DNA of 64,000 nucleotides from Endozoicomonas sp965196975 (GTDB lineage: Bacteria > Pseudomonadota > Gammaproteobacteria > Pseudomonadales > Endozoicomonadaceae): the NCBI RefSeq assembly GCF_965196975.1, contig NZ_OZ239981.1:5518001-5582000 (forward strand), given 5' to 3'. Positions within the stretch are counted from its first letter, which is position 1, and every line of letters starts with the position of its first letter. Both the position numbers and the translations under genes were made by a program. Positions 35,390 through 44,210 of this stretch are shown here, in pieces. The notes under the pieces are model-generated. The model was not told the DNA's origin. It was given only the letters and a program-made list of their open reading frames with translations, and ran no database searches.

Positions 35390-37033
35390 ATGGCAGCTAA
35401 ACAAGTTAAATTCGGCGACGAAGCTCGCAAAGAAATGCTCAAGGGCGTCAACATCCTGGCTGATGCTGTAAAGGCTACTCTGGGTCCTAAGGGCCGTAAC
35501 GTTCTGCTGGAGAAGTCCTTTGGCGCTCCTACCATCACTAAGGATGGTGTTTCCGTAGCCAAGGAAATCGAACTGAAAGACAAGTTCCAGAACATGGGTG
35601 CCCAGCTGGTTAAGGAAGTGGCTTCCCAGGCTAATGATCAGGCAGGTGACGGTACGACTACCGCTACCGTTCTGGCTCAGTCCATCCTGAACGAAGGTCT
35701 GAAGTACGTTGCCGCTGGCATGAACCCAATGGACCTGAAGCGTGGTATCGACAAGGCGGTTATCGCCGTTGTTGAACAGCTGAAAGCCCTGTCTACTCCT
35801 TGTACTGACAGCAAGTCCATCGCTCAGGTAGGTACTATTTCTGCCAACTCCGACGAGCTGGTTGGCCAGATCATCGCTGAAGCCATGGAAAAAGTAGGCA
35901 AAGAAGGTGTGATCACTGTTGAAGAAGGCAGTGGTCTGGAAAACGAACTGGAAGTCGTAGAAGGCATGCAGTTCGACCGTGGTTACCTGTCTCCTTACTT
36001 CATCAACAATCAGGAAAGAATGTCTGCTGATCTGGAAGCACCTTTCATCCTGCTGGTTGACAAGAAAATCTCCAACATCCGTGAACTGCTGCCAGTTCTG
36101 GAAGCCGTTGCCAAAGCTGGCAAGCCGCTGATGATCATCGCTGAAGACGTTGAAGGCGAAGCCCTGGCGACTCTAGTTGTGAACAACATGCGCGGTATCG
36201 TTAAGGTAACTGCGGTTAAAGCTCCTGGCTTCGGCGACCGTCGTAAGGCCATGCTGCAGGATATCGCTATCCTGACTGGCGCGACTGTGATCTCTGAAGA
36301 AGTTGGCCTGTCTCTGGAAACGGCGACTCTGGACGACCTGGGTACTGCCAAGCGCGTACAGATCACCAAAGAAGACACCACCATTGTTGACGGTGCTGGC
36401 GTTCAGGCTGACATCGTTGCCCGTGTTGAGCAGATCCGTGCTGAGATCGAAAACTCTTCTTCTGACTACGACAAAGAGAAGCTGCAGGAGCGCGTAGCCA
36501 AGCTGGCTGGCGGTGTTGCTGTCGTTAAGGTAGGTGCTGCTACCGAAGTTGAGATGAAAGAGAAGAAAGCCCGCGTTGAAGACGCCCTGCACGCTACCCG
36601 TGCTGCGGTTGAAGAAGGTGTGGTCGCCGGTGGTGGTGTTGCTCTGGTTCGCGCCCTGTCTGCCATCAACGTTGAAACCATTAACGCTGAGCAGCGTGCT
36701 GGTGTTGAGCTGATCCTGCGTGCTCTGGAAGGCCCAATCCGTCAGATCGCTACCAACTCCGGTGACGAAGCGTCTGTCGTTGTTGACAAGGTTAAGGCTG
36801 GTTCTGGTAACTTCGGTTACAACGCAGCTACTGGTGAATACGGCGACATGATCGAAATGGGTATCCTGGATCCAGCCAAGGTAACCCGTTCTGCTCTGCA
36901 GGCAGCTGCCTCTGTTGCAGGCCTGATGATCACTACTGCAGCCATGGTTGCTGATGAGCCACAGGAAGATGCTCCAGCTATGCCTGATATGGGCGGCATG
37001 GGCGGTATGGGTGGTATGGGCGGCATGATGTAA
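35390..37033 (+). CDS. groEL: Chaperonin GroEL
   Basis: GroEL is the ATP-driven double-ring chaperonin. At 547 residues it has all hallmarks: KGRNVLLEKSFGAPTITKDG, the ATP-site GDGTTTATVLA (about 85-95), the apical IVEV-type helices, AAVEEGVVAGGGVAL and the C-terminal GGM repeats lining the chamber. Codon use is that of a highly expressed gene. Transcription ends at the strong terminator 90 bases downstream. Confidence 0.99.
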   Translation: MAAKQVKFGDEARKEMLKGVNILADAVKATLGPKGRNVLLEKSFGAPTITKDGVSVAKEIELKDKFQNMGAQLVKEVASQANDQAGDGTTTATVLAQSILNEGLKYVAAGMNPMDLKRGIDKAVIAVVEQLKALSTPCTDSKSIAQVGTISANSDELVGQIIAEAMEKVGKEGVITVEEGSGLENELEVVEGMQFDRGYLSPYFINNQERMSADLEAPFILLVDKKISNIRELLPVLEAVAKAGKPLMIIAEDVEGEALATLVVNNMRGIVKVTAVKAPGFGDRRKAMLQDIAILTGATVISEEVGLSLETATLDDLGTAKRVQITKEDTTIVDGAGVQADIVARVEQIRAEIENSSSDYDKEKLQERVAKLAGGVAVVKVGAATEVEMKEKKARVEDALHATRAAVEEGVVAGGGVALVRALSAINVETINAEQRAGVELILRALEGPIRQIATNSGDEASVVVDKVKAGSGNFGYNAATGEYGDMIEMGILDPAKVTRSALQAAASVAGLMITTAAMVADEPQEDAPAMPDMGGMGGMGGMGGMM

Positions 37034-37121
37034 TGCTTCCCGGCAGATGAACTGGGTTCTGATGGATCTGGCTTTGGTCTGCCATGTCAGAAATGACGAA
37101 ACTGCTTATATAACTCAAAGT

Positions 37122-37156
37122 AAAACCGGCATTTGATTTCAAATGCCGGTTTTTTT
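37122..37156 (+). terminator. Terminator of groESL
   Basis: AAAACCGGCATTT (37122-37134) pairs with AAATGCCGGTTTT and is followed by seven to eight Ts. It lies close to the stop of the convergent gene (37180) and could serve both strands, since the left arm begins with four As. Confidence 0.92.
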
Positions 37157-37179
37157 GTGGGTGATTAAATGCCGGCCTC

Positions 37180-38628
37180 TTATCTAGCCTCAATAGACTT
37201 AATTCGCTGAATTTTGATGGGCATGGTGATGCTTCCACCACCAACCCGAACTTTCAGCATCAGTGCATCACGGTCAACAGCGAGCAGTTCACCACTGAAA
37301 CTTTTGGACCGCTCCACAAAGACTTCTATCTGGCGTCCGATATGATCGGGTAATTGGTGGACAGATATATCCTTAGACTGAGGCTTTCGATGAAGATAAG
37401 CTGTTTGATATTCCTCTTCTACAGATTGCTGGTCAGTATAAACTGAAGAAGAAACAGGAGCCTCGTCAGCGGTTTCTGGCTCCCACTCCATCTCAATCTG
37501 AGGTTCACCTTCCATGGATGGATCTTCCATGCCTTCCAGATCATCCCATCCATCAATAGCCATATTGTAATCTTCAGGTTGGCCATCCATAAACTCAGAC
37601 GGGTCTGGAGTAATGAGCTCAAATGGGGAAACAGTGTTGTTATTTACCTTAAGAGAAAGCCCTAGGGTTGATACCCAGTGCTCGGTATCATAAACAGCAA
37701 GAATCATTGGATTAAAGTTTGGCGGAAGATATGAGGAAATGCTGATGCTTTCCGGCTTTTTCAAAAAACCAATATAAGCCTTTTTCATCGCTTCATTTGG
37801 TACAATACCTAAAGTATGAAAATAGTATTCATCCGGTAAATTGGTATTTCTCTGGATATACTCGTTGATGGAAATACCTGACTGCTGTGCACAGTATTTG
37901 TTTGTTGCTGGAACCAGACCTTGATCTTGATATGTCATTTCTACGCTGGAGATTTGGGGCATTTGCATGAGGTCTTGGAAACCAACAGACTTCTGGTTTG
38001 AGATATTGATTTTCAATGATGCCGTGTATAGATCTGTAGCACTGAATCCAAAGCTGGCTACTAACTTCTGACTATCTTCATTGTAATTATACTCCCAATA
38101 AAAACCTGTTACTAAGTTGGTAATGCCCATTTCTTTAAACTCTTCAGGGCCTAGCACATAATCATCTCCACAGATGGGTTCACTAATTGTTTTTAGCTCT
38201 TCTCTAAGGAAGTTATTTCGTTCATCTGTTATTCCAGAATAAATACTTTGATTATCAATAAATGGGTCATTAATTCCGTTGAATTGAACTCGTAATGATT
38301 CAGGCATTTCAACATCATTTTCCATTCCAATGTTGTACATCAACTTGATCATTTCAAATGTGTTTGGAAAAATTAATGCTATTTTTTCTGCATGGAATGG
38401 ATCTTCTGAAATGCTGACTGGAGTGATTTCAAAATTTGAAATGGAAACCTTACCCGTTGCATGAACTGTGATATCTTCAAATCGTATGATTGCTTGAGAG
38501 GATGCAAGGAATGCTAATTGATTTAACTTGTCCGTTATTTGATATTCAGCATAGAACTTAAAACCAAACCAGCCAGCTGAAAGAAAAATGGCAAGAGCAA
38601 GTAGTCTTCTTATTAATAAAGTAATCAT
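37180..38628 (-). CDS. Membrane-anchored protein of unknown function with Sm-like C-terminus
   Basis: The 482-residue product has one N-terminal transmembrane helix (LLIRRLLALAIFLSAGWFG) and a large periplasmic or cytoplasmic body. Residues ~60-340 are a mixed alpha/beta domain of unknown kind (ITVHATGKVSISNFEITPVS recalls AsmA/DUF945-like barrels). An acidic low-complexity linker (about 365-420) leads to a C-terminal ~60-residue domain (IEVFVERSKSFSGELLAVD, SITMPIKIQRIKSIEA) that looks like an Sm-type beta barrel. The ATG at 38628 has AGGTGA upstream; the frame extends 15 codons further. Function is unknown. It is convergent with groEL. Confidence 0.68.
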   Translation of the reverse strand: MITLLIRRLLALAIFLSAGWFGFKFYAEYQITDKLNQLAFLASSQAIIRFEDITVHATGKVSISNFEITPVSISEDPFHAEKIALIFPNTFEMIKLMYNIGMENDVEMPESLRVQFNGINDPFIDNQSIYSGITDERNNFLREELKTISEPICGDDYVLGPEEFKEMGITNLVTGFYWEYNYNEDSQKLVASFGFSATDLYTASLKINISNQKSVGFQDLMQMPQISSVEMTYQDQGLVPATNKYCAQQSGISINEYIQRNTNLPDEYYFHTLGIVPNEAMKKAYIGFLKKPESISISSYLPPNFNPMILAVYDTEHWVSTLGLSLKVNNNTVSPFELITPDPSEFMDGQPEDYNMAIDGWDDLEGMEDPSMEGEPQIEMEWEPETADEAPVSSSVYTDQQSVEEEYQTAYLHRKPQSKDISVHQLPDHIGRQIEVFVERSKSFSGELLAVDRDALMLKVRVGGGSITMPIKIQRIKSIEAR

Positions 38629-38982
38629 TAGGTCACCTGAATACGTCACATCTTCAGTACGATAAACACTCATTGTTTGATAATTTTTATTATCTAATGA
38701 TGTTTCACTATCTTATAAAAATATGTATTTTTTTTGTTTTTATTCAAGGTGCTTGGTTTTTTATTGCTGTTTTATTGTCATTTTTATTTTTTTTGTATTT
38801 TTGATTTTGATGGCGACAAAAAAATATCAATTTTAATTTGTTGATTTTATTATGTTTGCTAGTGAAAGGCTGGAAGGTAAGGATAGATAGTCATTTAGAT
38901 ATTATATTTATTTAAATGTCTGTGTTTATTAATCTGCTTAAATATTAATTATTTAAAAGGTTTTTTTGAAAAGGATTTTGAT
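38629..38982. other. AT-rich divergent intergenic region
   Basis: 354 bases of very AT-rich DNA with poly-T stretches between two divergent genes. It must hold both promoters; many TATA-like hexamers occur and none can be singled out. A site for H-NS-type silencers would fit, but this is a guess. Confidence 0.4.
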
Positions 38983-41900
38983 ATGGCGTCTACTTTGCCT
39001 CCTGATCGACCCCCTGGTCCGATTAGTTCGACTGGTGCTGATGCGGCAAATACACCGGAAACTGATAACGGTGCTGATGTTCAACCGCAAACATCAAAAG
39101 GTTCTCCAAGTTTCCAATCCTCAGCTTTGAGTGAAAGAAATGTAGAACAGTCTGAAAATATTCACCCTCAGATGAAATCAGGAGAGGAACTGGCTGCTCA
39201 GAGTAAAGAGAAACTACAGGAGTTATTGAACAATAGTGCATTATCGAATAGCTATCGTAGGCATGCAGAATCCAAACAAATAGATTCAGTTAAGGACTTA
39301 CTAAAGGATGTTTCAGGAGCAATTGATTGGTATTCAGGCAATGCTGCTGAGAACTTTCGATCTGTTGTATCTGAAATGATGGCTAGAAAGCCAAAATTAG
39401 AGAAATTAAGCATTGTTATGAATATCCCTCCTCAATATCGGGATGTTCATTTAGTTCCCCCTGGTGATGATCTGGAGCGCTGTGAGGGAGACTTAGAACA
39501 GATTCTGAATATTGCAAAACAGATGGCCGATGGGCTGGGTGTAAAAAACCAAGCAGAAATCACGGATAATGATGATAAGAGAGTTATGGAAGAGGGGGTG
39601 CAGAGTTTTGAGTCCATCTTGAAACACCTGGATCCGGACTCTCGGCAGGATGCTTTCAATCAGTTCAGAGCATTTCAAAATCCACGAGTTGAGATAGGTG
39701 TGAATTGGTCTGATCTTTCCAATAATTCAGCTTGGCAACCACCGGATTTATCGAGATGTCCCCCTCATCTTAAGCCTAAGGAAGCTGAGTTTGACTTAAC
39801 AAGTGAGCCTGATTTTGAAGCACCATTCGTTGATGAACGGCTTGACCAGCTTCAAGCTCAACTTAGATCCGAAGCACTTAAAGCAGGTGGGGATTTAACT
39901 GAGACTCAGCTTGCTGCAACGGAGGCAAATATTGCTGGTATGGGAAAAACAGCTAAAGAGTTAATGCATACTGAGCACCATATCCCTGGTATGTTTATGT
40001 TTAACTCGGCAGAAGGTCTTCAGCCCCCAAAGCTTCAAGATAATGGTGATCCATCATCAACTCATGCTCCGGCTAAGCAGCGCGGACCTGAATCGTCTGA
40101 GGAAATGGCTCGTCGAGAAGACCTCAGTCGATCTGGCAAAAAACCTCGGGCTGGCGATGAGGAATACGAGCGGACCTTAGGTGATTCTGGGCTACCAAGA
40201 GATGTTGAAGACGAAGATGATGATGTTTTTGGTCCCAACCAAACTTACACGCCCGGCCGATTACGCAGAAGCTCGGGGGATGATGACACACCAAAAAGTC
40301 CGGTTTTCAGGGGACCACCACCTCCTCCTGGAGGCCGTGATGGCGAGTATTTCAGGTTTCCTCCTGCTGTGGAAGGTGCTCTTGCCAGTGCTATACGCAC
40401 CAGACGGCCATCCGGTCCATATGAAACGTCTTTGCCTCTTGATGAGAACCAGCAAACTGCTAGAGAAGACCTGACCAGTCATGATAATCGTGGCTTCAGT
40501 AGCTCCAGTACTACCCCACGAAGCTCCGTTTCTTCAGTAGATGAAGATTGGGAAGAACTATCTTTGCCTAGGGGGCAACTGCATCCATTCAGGCTTGATT
40601 ATGAAAAGGATGTTCCTGGGGATTCGCAAAAGCAGGCAAGGGCCATTTTGGATCATGCAAAAACGGTTCTTGATGAAATGCCTCAGCTCAAGGGAGTTGC
40701 AATTACTTATTCAGCTAATCATGACCAGACGTTAAAAATTTTTCAAACTTATGATAGTGATCAATGGAAAACAGGGACTGGTGGAAGTAATCAGGGAAGT
40801 GTGATGGCTGAGATGGAAGCATTATTGGAGACGGAGGATTATCAGTCGTTGCAGGAAAAAGTTCGAATAGCACCAATTTCTACGATGAAGCAGGCAGGAA
40901 ATGTTGGTGTGATCACCGATGAAGAAGTAGATCTTTGTCTGAATAATCTTGAAGCACTCATTAAAGATGGTTGGCAAGTATTTGCTTGGCAGAATCAGGA
41001 CAGTGTCGTCAGAGAAGAAAGCCCATTTGCAATTGGTGGCGGTGAAGGTTTTCTTTCAACATCTCAATCTCAAAGAATCCAACAAACGTTGTTAGCGCTG
41101 TCAATGGAGGAGCAATCCCCAGCAAGGGTAATGATGTCTCCCAGTCTCTTAACAGCATCCAGCTCCAGCTCAGTAAAATCCCACCCCTCCATAACAAGTG
41201 TAACAATGACAGAGGAAAGGAAAGATGAAACTGACGAATTCACTTTATCAGACCATGATCGAGAGATTTTAGAAAAGCGGCAAAAAGCGTTTGATGAAAT
41301 TTCAGAAACACACAAAAAAGTCAGATTCCTGCAAAATATTACGGAGGGCCGATTAAAAGCCAGTCATCTCTGGCAGGGTGTAGCTATCCCTCAAACCTGT
41401 GTAATTGATGCACTGGCTGGTGCGGGCTATTTTTTTGACCAGTTACCGGATAACGTTAGGCGGTATTTTGAAGAGCATGACTGGGCTCAACAATTAAGTC
41501 CAGATGCACTGATCCAAGGCATAGCTCCTAGTCAATATGATGATAATTTTGATACTCGAAACGAGCCTATCAAATTTGGTGACATCGAAGTAATTACAAG
41601 GGGAAAGGATGGAACACTCGGTGTCGAAATTCGTTGTATAGGTAATGCTTCTTCAGAAGATAAACAGGAACTAACCCAATGGTTAAAGGCCGGCTATGGT
41701 TATGAAAAGCCAGTACTGGCATTAAAAAGTCAAAATGGTTCTGGCCATTATACCGTGTGGGATCCTGAGAGTGACTGCTTCATTACTGCAGGGTTTGACC
41801 AGATCGATAAGGAAATTGAGCAACGTGAAGAGTTTGACAGAAATTATCAAGAGCTGCGTAGAAGTATGCCAGAACTTACCCATGAAGTTCTGAATGAGAT

Positions 41901-42054
41901 GAAAGGCAAGGTTTCAAGCATTGATAATCTTGTACAACCAACAAGTGATTATCTAAATGGTATAAACCGTGACACAGAAGGAGTAGATAAAGATCATCAG
42001 CCAACATTAATGCTGATTAACCTTACTAGGATTATGCAACCTGACAATATCTAA
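38983..42054 (+). CDS. Large putative effector with OTU/papain-like cysteine protease domain
   Basis: The 1023-residue protein has no signal peptide or membrane helix and is rich in Pro/Ser/Asp with long disordered stretches (1-60, 340-540). The C-terminal third holds a candidate papain-fold catalytic set: Cys806 in PQTCVIDALAG, His922 in SGHYTVWDP and Asp927 five residues on. The C-x3-A-L and H-Y patterns recall OTU deubiquitinases. A related alpha/beta region at ~545-700 (HPFRLDYEKDVPGDSQKQAR, VAITYSANHDQTLKIFQTYD) may be a second domain. A host-directed, ubiquitin-linked role is inference from fold pattern, size and context. AAGGA precedes the ATG; a terminator follows the stop. Closest alternative: a large structural or toxin protein with a transglutaminase-like fold. 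Confidence 0.65.
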   Translation: MASTLPPDRPPGPISSTGADAANTPETDNGADVQPQTSKGSPSFQSSALSERNVEQSENIHPQMKSGEELAAQSKEKLQELLNNSALSNSYRRHAESKQIDSVKDLLKDVSGAIDWYSGNAAENFRSVVSEMMARKPKLEKLSIVMNIPPQYRDVHLVPPGDDLERCEGDLEQILNIAKQMADGLGVKNQAEITDNDDKRVMEEGVQSFESILKHLDPDSRQDAFNQFRAFQNPRVEIGVNWSDLSNNSAWQPPDLSRCPPHLKPKEAEFDLTSEPDFEAPFVDERLDQLQAQLRSEALKAGGDLTETQLAATEANIAGMGKTAKELMHTEHHIPGMFMFNSAEGLQPPKLQDNGDPSSTHAPAKQRGPESSEEMARREDLSRSGKKPRAGDEEYERTLGDSGLPRDVEDEDDDVFGPNQTYTPGRLRRSSGDDDTPKSPVFRGPPPPPGGRDGEYFRFPPAVEGALASAIRTRRPSGPYETSLPLDENQQTAREDLTSHDNRGFSSSSTTPRSSVSSVDEDWEELSLPRGQLHPFRLDYEKDVPGDSQKQARAILDHAKTVLDEMPQLKGVAITYSANHDQTLKIFQTYDSDQWKTGTGGSNQGSVMAEMEALLETEDYQSLQEKVRIAPISTMKQAGNVGVITDEEVDLCLNNLEALIKDGWQVFAWQNQDSVVREESPFAIGGGEGFLSTSQSQRIQQTLLALSMEEQSPARVMMSPSLLTASSSSSVKSHPSITSVTMTEERKDETDEFTLSDHDREILEKRQKAFDEISETHKKVRFLQNITEGRLKASHLWQGVAIPQTCVIDALAGAGYFFDQLPDNVRRYFEEHDWAQQLSPDALIQGIAPSQYDDNFDTRNEPIKFGDIEVITRGKDGTLGVEIRCIGNASSEDKQELTQWLKAGYGYEKPVLALKSQNGSGHYTVWDPESDCFITAGFDQIDKEIEQREEFDRNYQELRRSMPELTHEVLNEMKGKVSSIDNLVQPTSDYLNGINRDTEGVDKDHQPTLMLINLTRIMQPDNI

Positions 42055-42082
42055 ATAATCCAATTACAAAAGCACCTTCAAG

Positions 42083-42116
42083 AACCACTATTGCTAATTT
42101 GGCAATAGTGGTTTTT
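42083..42116 (+). terminator. Terminator of the putative effector gene
   Basis: AACCACTATTGC (42083-42094) pairs perfectly with GCAATAGTGGTT (42102-42113), 7-base loop, followed by a short T-run. Confidence 0.85.
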
Positions 42117-42165
42117 AAAAAGCAGGTAACAGAATTTGATGTTTCTCCTTTTGCATTTGATAAAA

Positions 42166-43320
42166 TCAGTTTTTTGAAGTTTCTTCAGGAAAGAGAATTC
42201 CAGAGTTTATGAGCGTTATTAGCCAAAGTTGGGACTCTTCATTAATGCATTGAGTCCACGTATCTGGAACTAAAGTCTCTTTGCAGCAAAGTGATCTTAC
42301 CAAGCTGAGTAACTCGTCATTTTTACAATGCTGTGAAACCCCATCAGCAAACACCATTGGTTGCGAGATTTCACAGTAAGCAATTCTGGAGCCTTCACTG
42401 AGCCTAAGGTTTGAGTTCCCATACAATGAGATCAGGCTCTCCCAATTCTCAATTTCTTCTTCTGCGGATTGTGGATGTTTTGGTTCGGTCATGGCCTGGC
42501 CAAACCATTGTGCAATGAGGTGCTTATCCTCAGCATAGCTTTTAAGGATAGCCTGTACGCGATTGACAGCCTCCCGGTCGATTTCGCCGGGGTTTTTTAA
42601 GAGTCTCTGGTCAGGGTCTGCGTAGCGCAGGCTTTCACTCAGCTGATCAGATACAAAATCGGTAAACTGCATCAGAATATCCCGATGGCTGGGAGCCCGA
42701 AAGCCGACCGAGATGGTCATGCATTCACCCTCTGCGACACCATGGTGACCTACACCCGGTGGAAGATAAAGCATATCACCAGGCTCAAGCACATAGTCTT
42801 CAAGAACGTTAAACTCGGAAAGGATATGCAGCGATGTGTTTTCAATCGTTGGTGACTGGTCATCGTATAGGGGGCCGATCTGCCATCGCCTCTTGCCTGA
42901 TGCCTGAAGTAAAAAAACGTCAAAGTTATCATAGTGTTGACCAGTGTTACCGCCATTGACAGCATAACTAATCATAATATCTTCCAGACGCCAGCTGGGC
43001 AGAAAGCGAAAGTACTCCAGCAATTCGTGAACTTCCGGTACCCAGTGATCGACCGCCTGAACCAATAGCGTCCAGTGACTTTCTGGTAACGAGCTGAAGG
43101 TTTCTTCAGTAAACGGCCCATGACGAAGCTCCCAGGGCGTTTCTCCTTTTTCAAGGATCAGCCGTGATTCAACCTCTTCTTCCAGAGACAGTCCGGCCAG
43201 TTCATTGGCAGAAAGGGGGGAGACGAAATCAGGAATGGCCTGCCGGATCAGTAAAGGCTTTTTTTGCCAGTACTCATTGAGAAAGTTGTCTGGAATGAGA
43301 TGTTTTAGTGCTTTGCTCAT
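42166..43320 (-). CDS. roxA: Ribosomal protein uL16 arginine hydroxylase RoxA (YcfD)
   Basis: A JmjC/cupin 2-oxoglutarate oxygenase that hydroxylates an arginine of ribosomal protein L16 in E. coli. The 384-residue protein has the Fe(II) facial triad His129-x-Asp131 (GQHYDNFDVF) and His192/193 (PGVGHHGVAEG), the N-terminal QKKPLLIRQA and the SYAVNGG strand, and a C-terminal winged-helix-like region as in YcfD. The gene stands alone with the divergent GST gene 125 bases away. Confidence 0.92.
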   Translation of the reverse strand: MSKALKHLIPDNFLNEYWQKKPLLIRQAIPDFVSPLSANELAGLSLEEEVESRLILEKGETPWELRHGPFTEETFSSLPESHWTLLVQAVDHWVPEVHELLEYFRFLPSWRLEDIMISYAVNGGNTGQHYDNFDVFLLQASGKRRWQIGPLYDDQSPTIENTSLHILSEFNVLEDYVLEPGDMLYLPPGVGHHGVAEGECMTISVGFRAPSHRDILMQFTDFVSDQLSESLRYADPDQRLLKNPGEIDREAVNRVQAILKSYAEDKHLIAQWFGQAMTEPKHPQSAEEEIENWESLISLYGNSNLRLSEGSRIAYCEISQPMVFADGVSQHCKNDELLSLVRSLCCKETLVPDTWTQCINEESQLWLITLINSGILFPEETSKN

Positions 43321-43445
43321 TGCGCAGTGGCTCGCTTGATAAGGGCAGGGAGATCATGCTCTGGTTTTGTGAATATTGCAAAGGCTGCCGTGAACGGTAG
43401 GATAGCGTTTGGCTGAAGAAAAAACGAATCATAGAGGATGTGACC

Positions 43446-44087
43446 ATGAGTAAGCTTTATGGGGTGCCACTATCGCCCATGGTGCGAAAAGTGCTGTTGG
43501 CTCTGGAATTAAAACAAATTGATCATGAACTGGTGCCGGTTACTCCTTTCAGAAAGCCGGAAGGCTTTGAGAAGATCAGTCCCTTGAAAAAAATACCAGC
43601 CTGGGAAGATGACAAGGTGACGCTTGCAGACTCAACGGTGATTTGCGAGTACCTTGAGGACCGTTATCCAGAACGTGCTCTCTACCCACAAGCTCCCGAA
43701 GAAAAGGCGAAGGCCCGCTGGTTTGAAGAGTATGCCGATACGGTGATGTTGCCAGTATTGGGAACGGTCTTTTTTGAACGTGTTGCCAGGAAACTGGTGA
43801 ATCAGCCTGCTGACGAAGTCAAAGTGCAGGAAATTCTACAAACCAAGCTGCCAAAGACCTGTGCTTACCTGGAATCTGAGGTGCCGGAAACGGATTTTCT
43901 ATTTGGGGCTGATCTTCAGTTGGCAGATATCGCACTGGCCACTCATTTTATTAATCTCTCCCATGCTCGAGTCCAGGTTGAGCCTGCAGAGTACCCCCGG
44001 CTGGCGGCTTATATTGATCGGCTTTTCCAGCATCCGGCAGTGGCATACAGGATTGCAGAAGATAAAAAGGTATTTGGCGGGAAATAA
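43446..44087 (+). CDS. Glutathione S-transferase family protein
   Basis: The 213-residue protein has an N-terminal thioredoxin-like domain (KLYGVPLSPMVRKVLLALE; ISPLKKIPAWEDD with the cis-Pro; LADSTVICEYLED with the Glu/Asp-Ser that holds the glutathione gamma-glutamyl) and an all-helical C-terminal domain (FGADLQLADIALATH, the GST N-capping box). The substrate is unknown. The ATG at 43446 has GAGGA seven bases upstream; the GTG two codons earlier is less likely. Confidence 0.9.
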   Translation: MSKLYGVPLSPMVRKVLLALELKQIDHELVPVTPFRKPEGFEKISPLKKIPAWEDDKVTLADSTVICEYLEDRYPERALYPQAPEEKAKARWFEEYADTVMLPVLGTVFFERVARKLVNQPADEVKVQEILQTKLPKTCAYLESEVPETDFLFGADLQLADIALATHFINLSHARVQVEPAEYPRLAAYIDRLFQHPAVAYRIAEDKKVFGGK

Positions 44088-44117
44088 TCACGGAATTTAA
44101 CAGTTTCATTTTTTCAA

Positions 44118-44172
44118 CACAAAGACACCAAGGCACAAAGAAAGATCTTCTCCGTACCTTGGTGTCTTTGTG
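44118..44172. repeat. Perfect 16-bp palindromic repeat element
   Basis: CACAAAGACACCAAGG (44118-44133) is mirrored exactly at 44157-44172 around a 23-base loop. Half of a similar motif (CCACAAAGGACACGAAGG, 50788-50805) occurs after the 4-epimerase start. It lies between the convergent GST and astB genes; no T-run, so it is better seen as a dispersed palindromic repeat than a terminator. Confidence 0.7.
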
Positions 44173-44210
44173 GTAGAAAATTAAACTTTACTTAAATACG
44201 CTGATGGATA

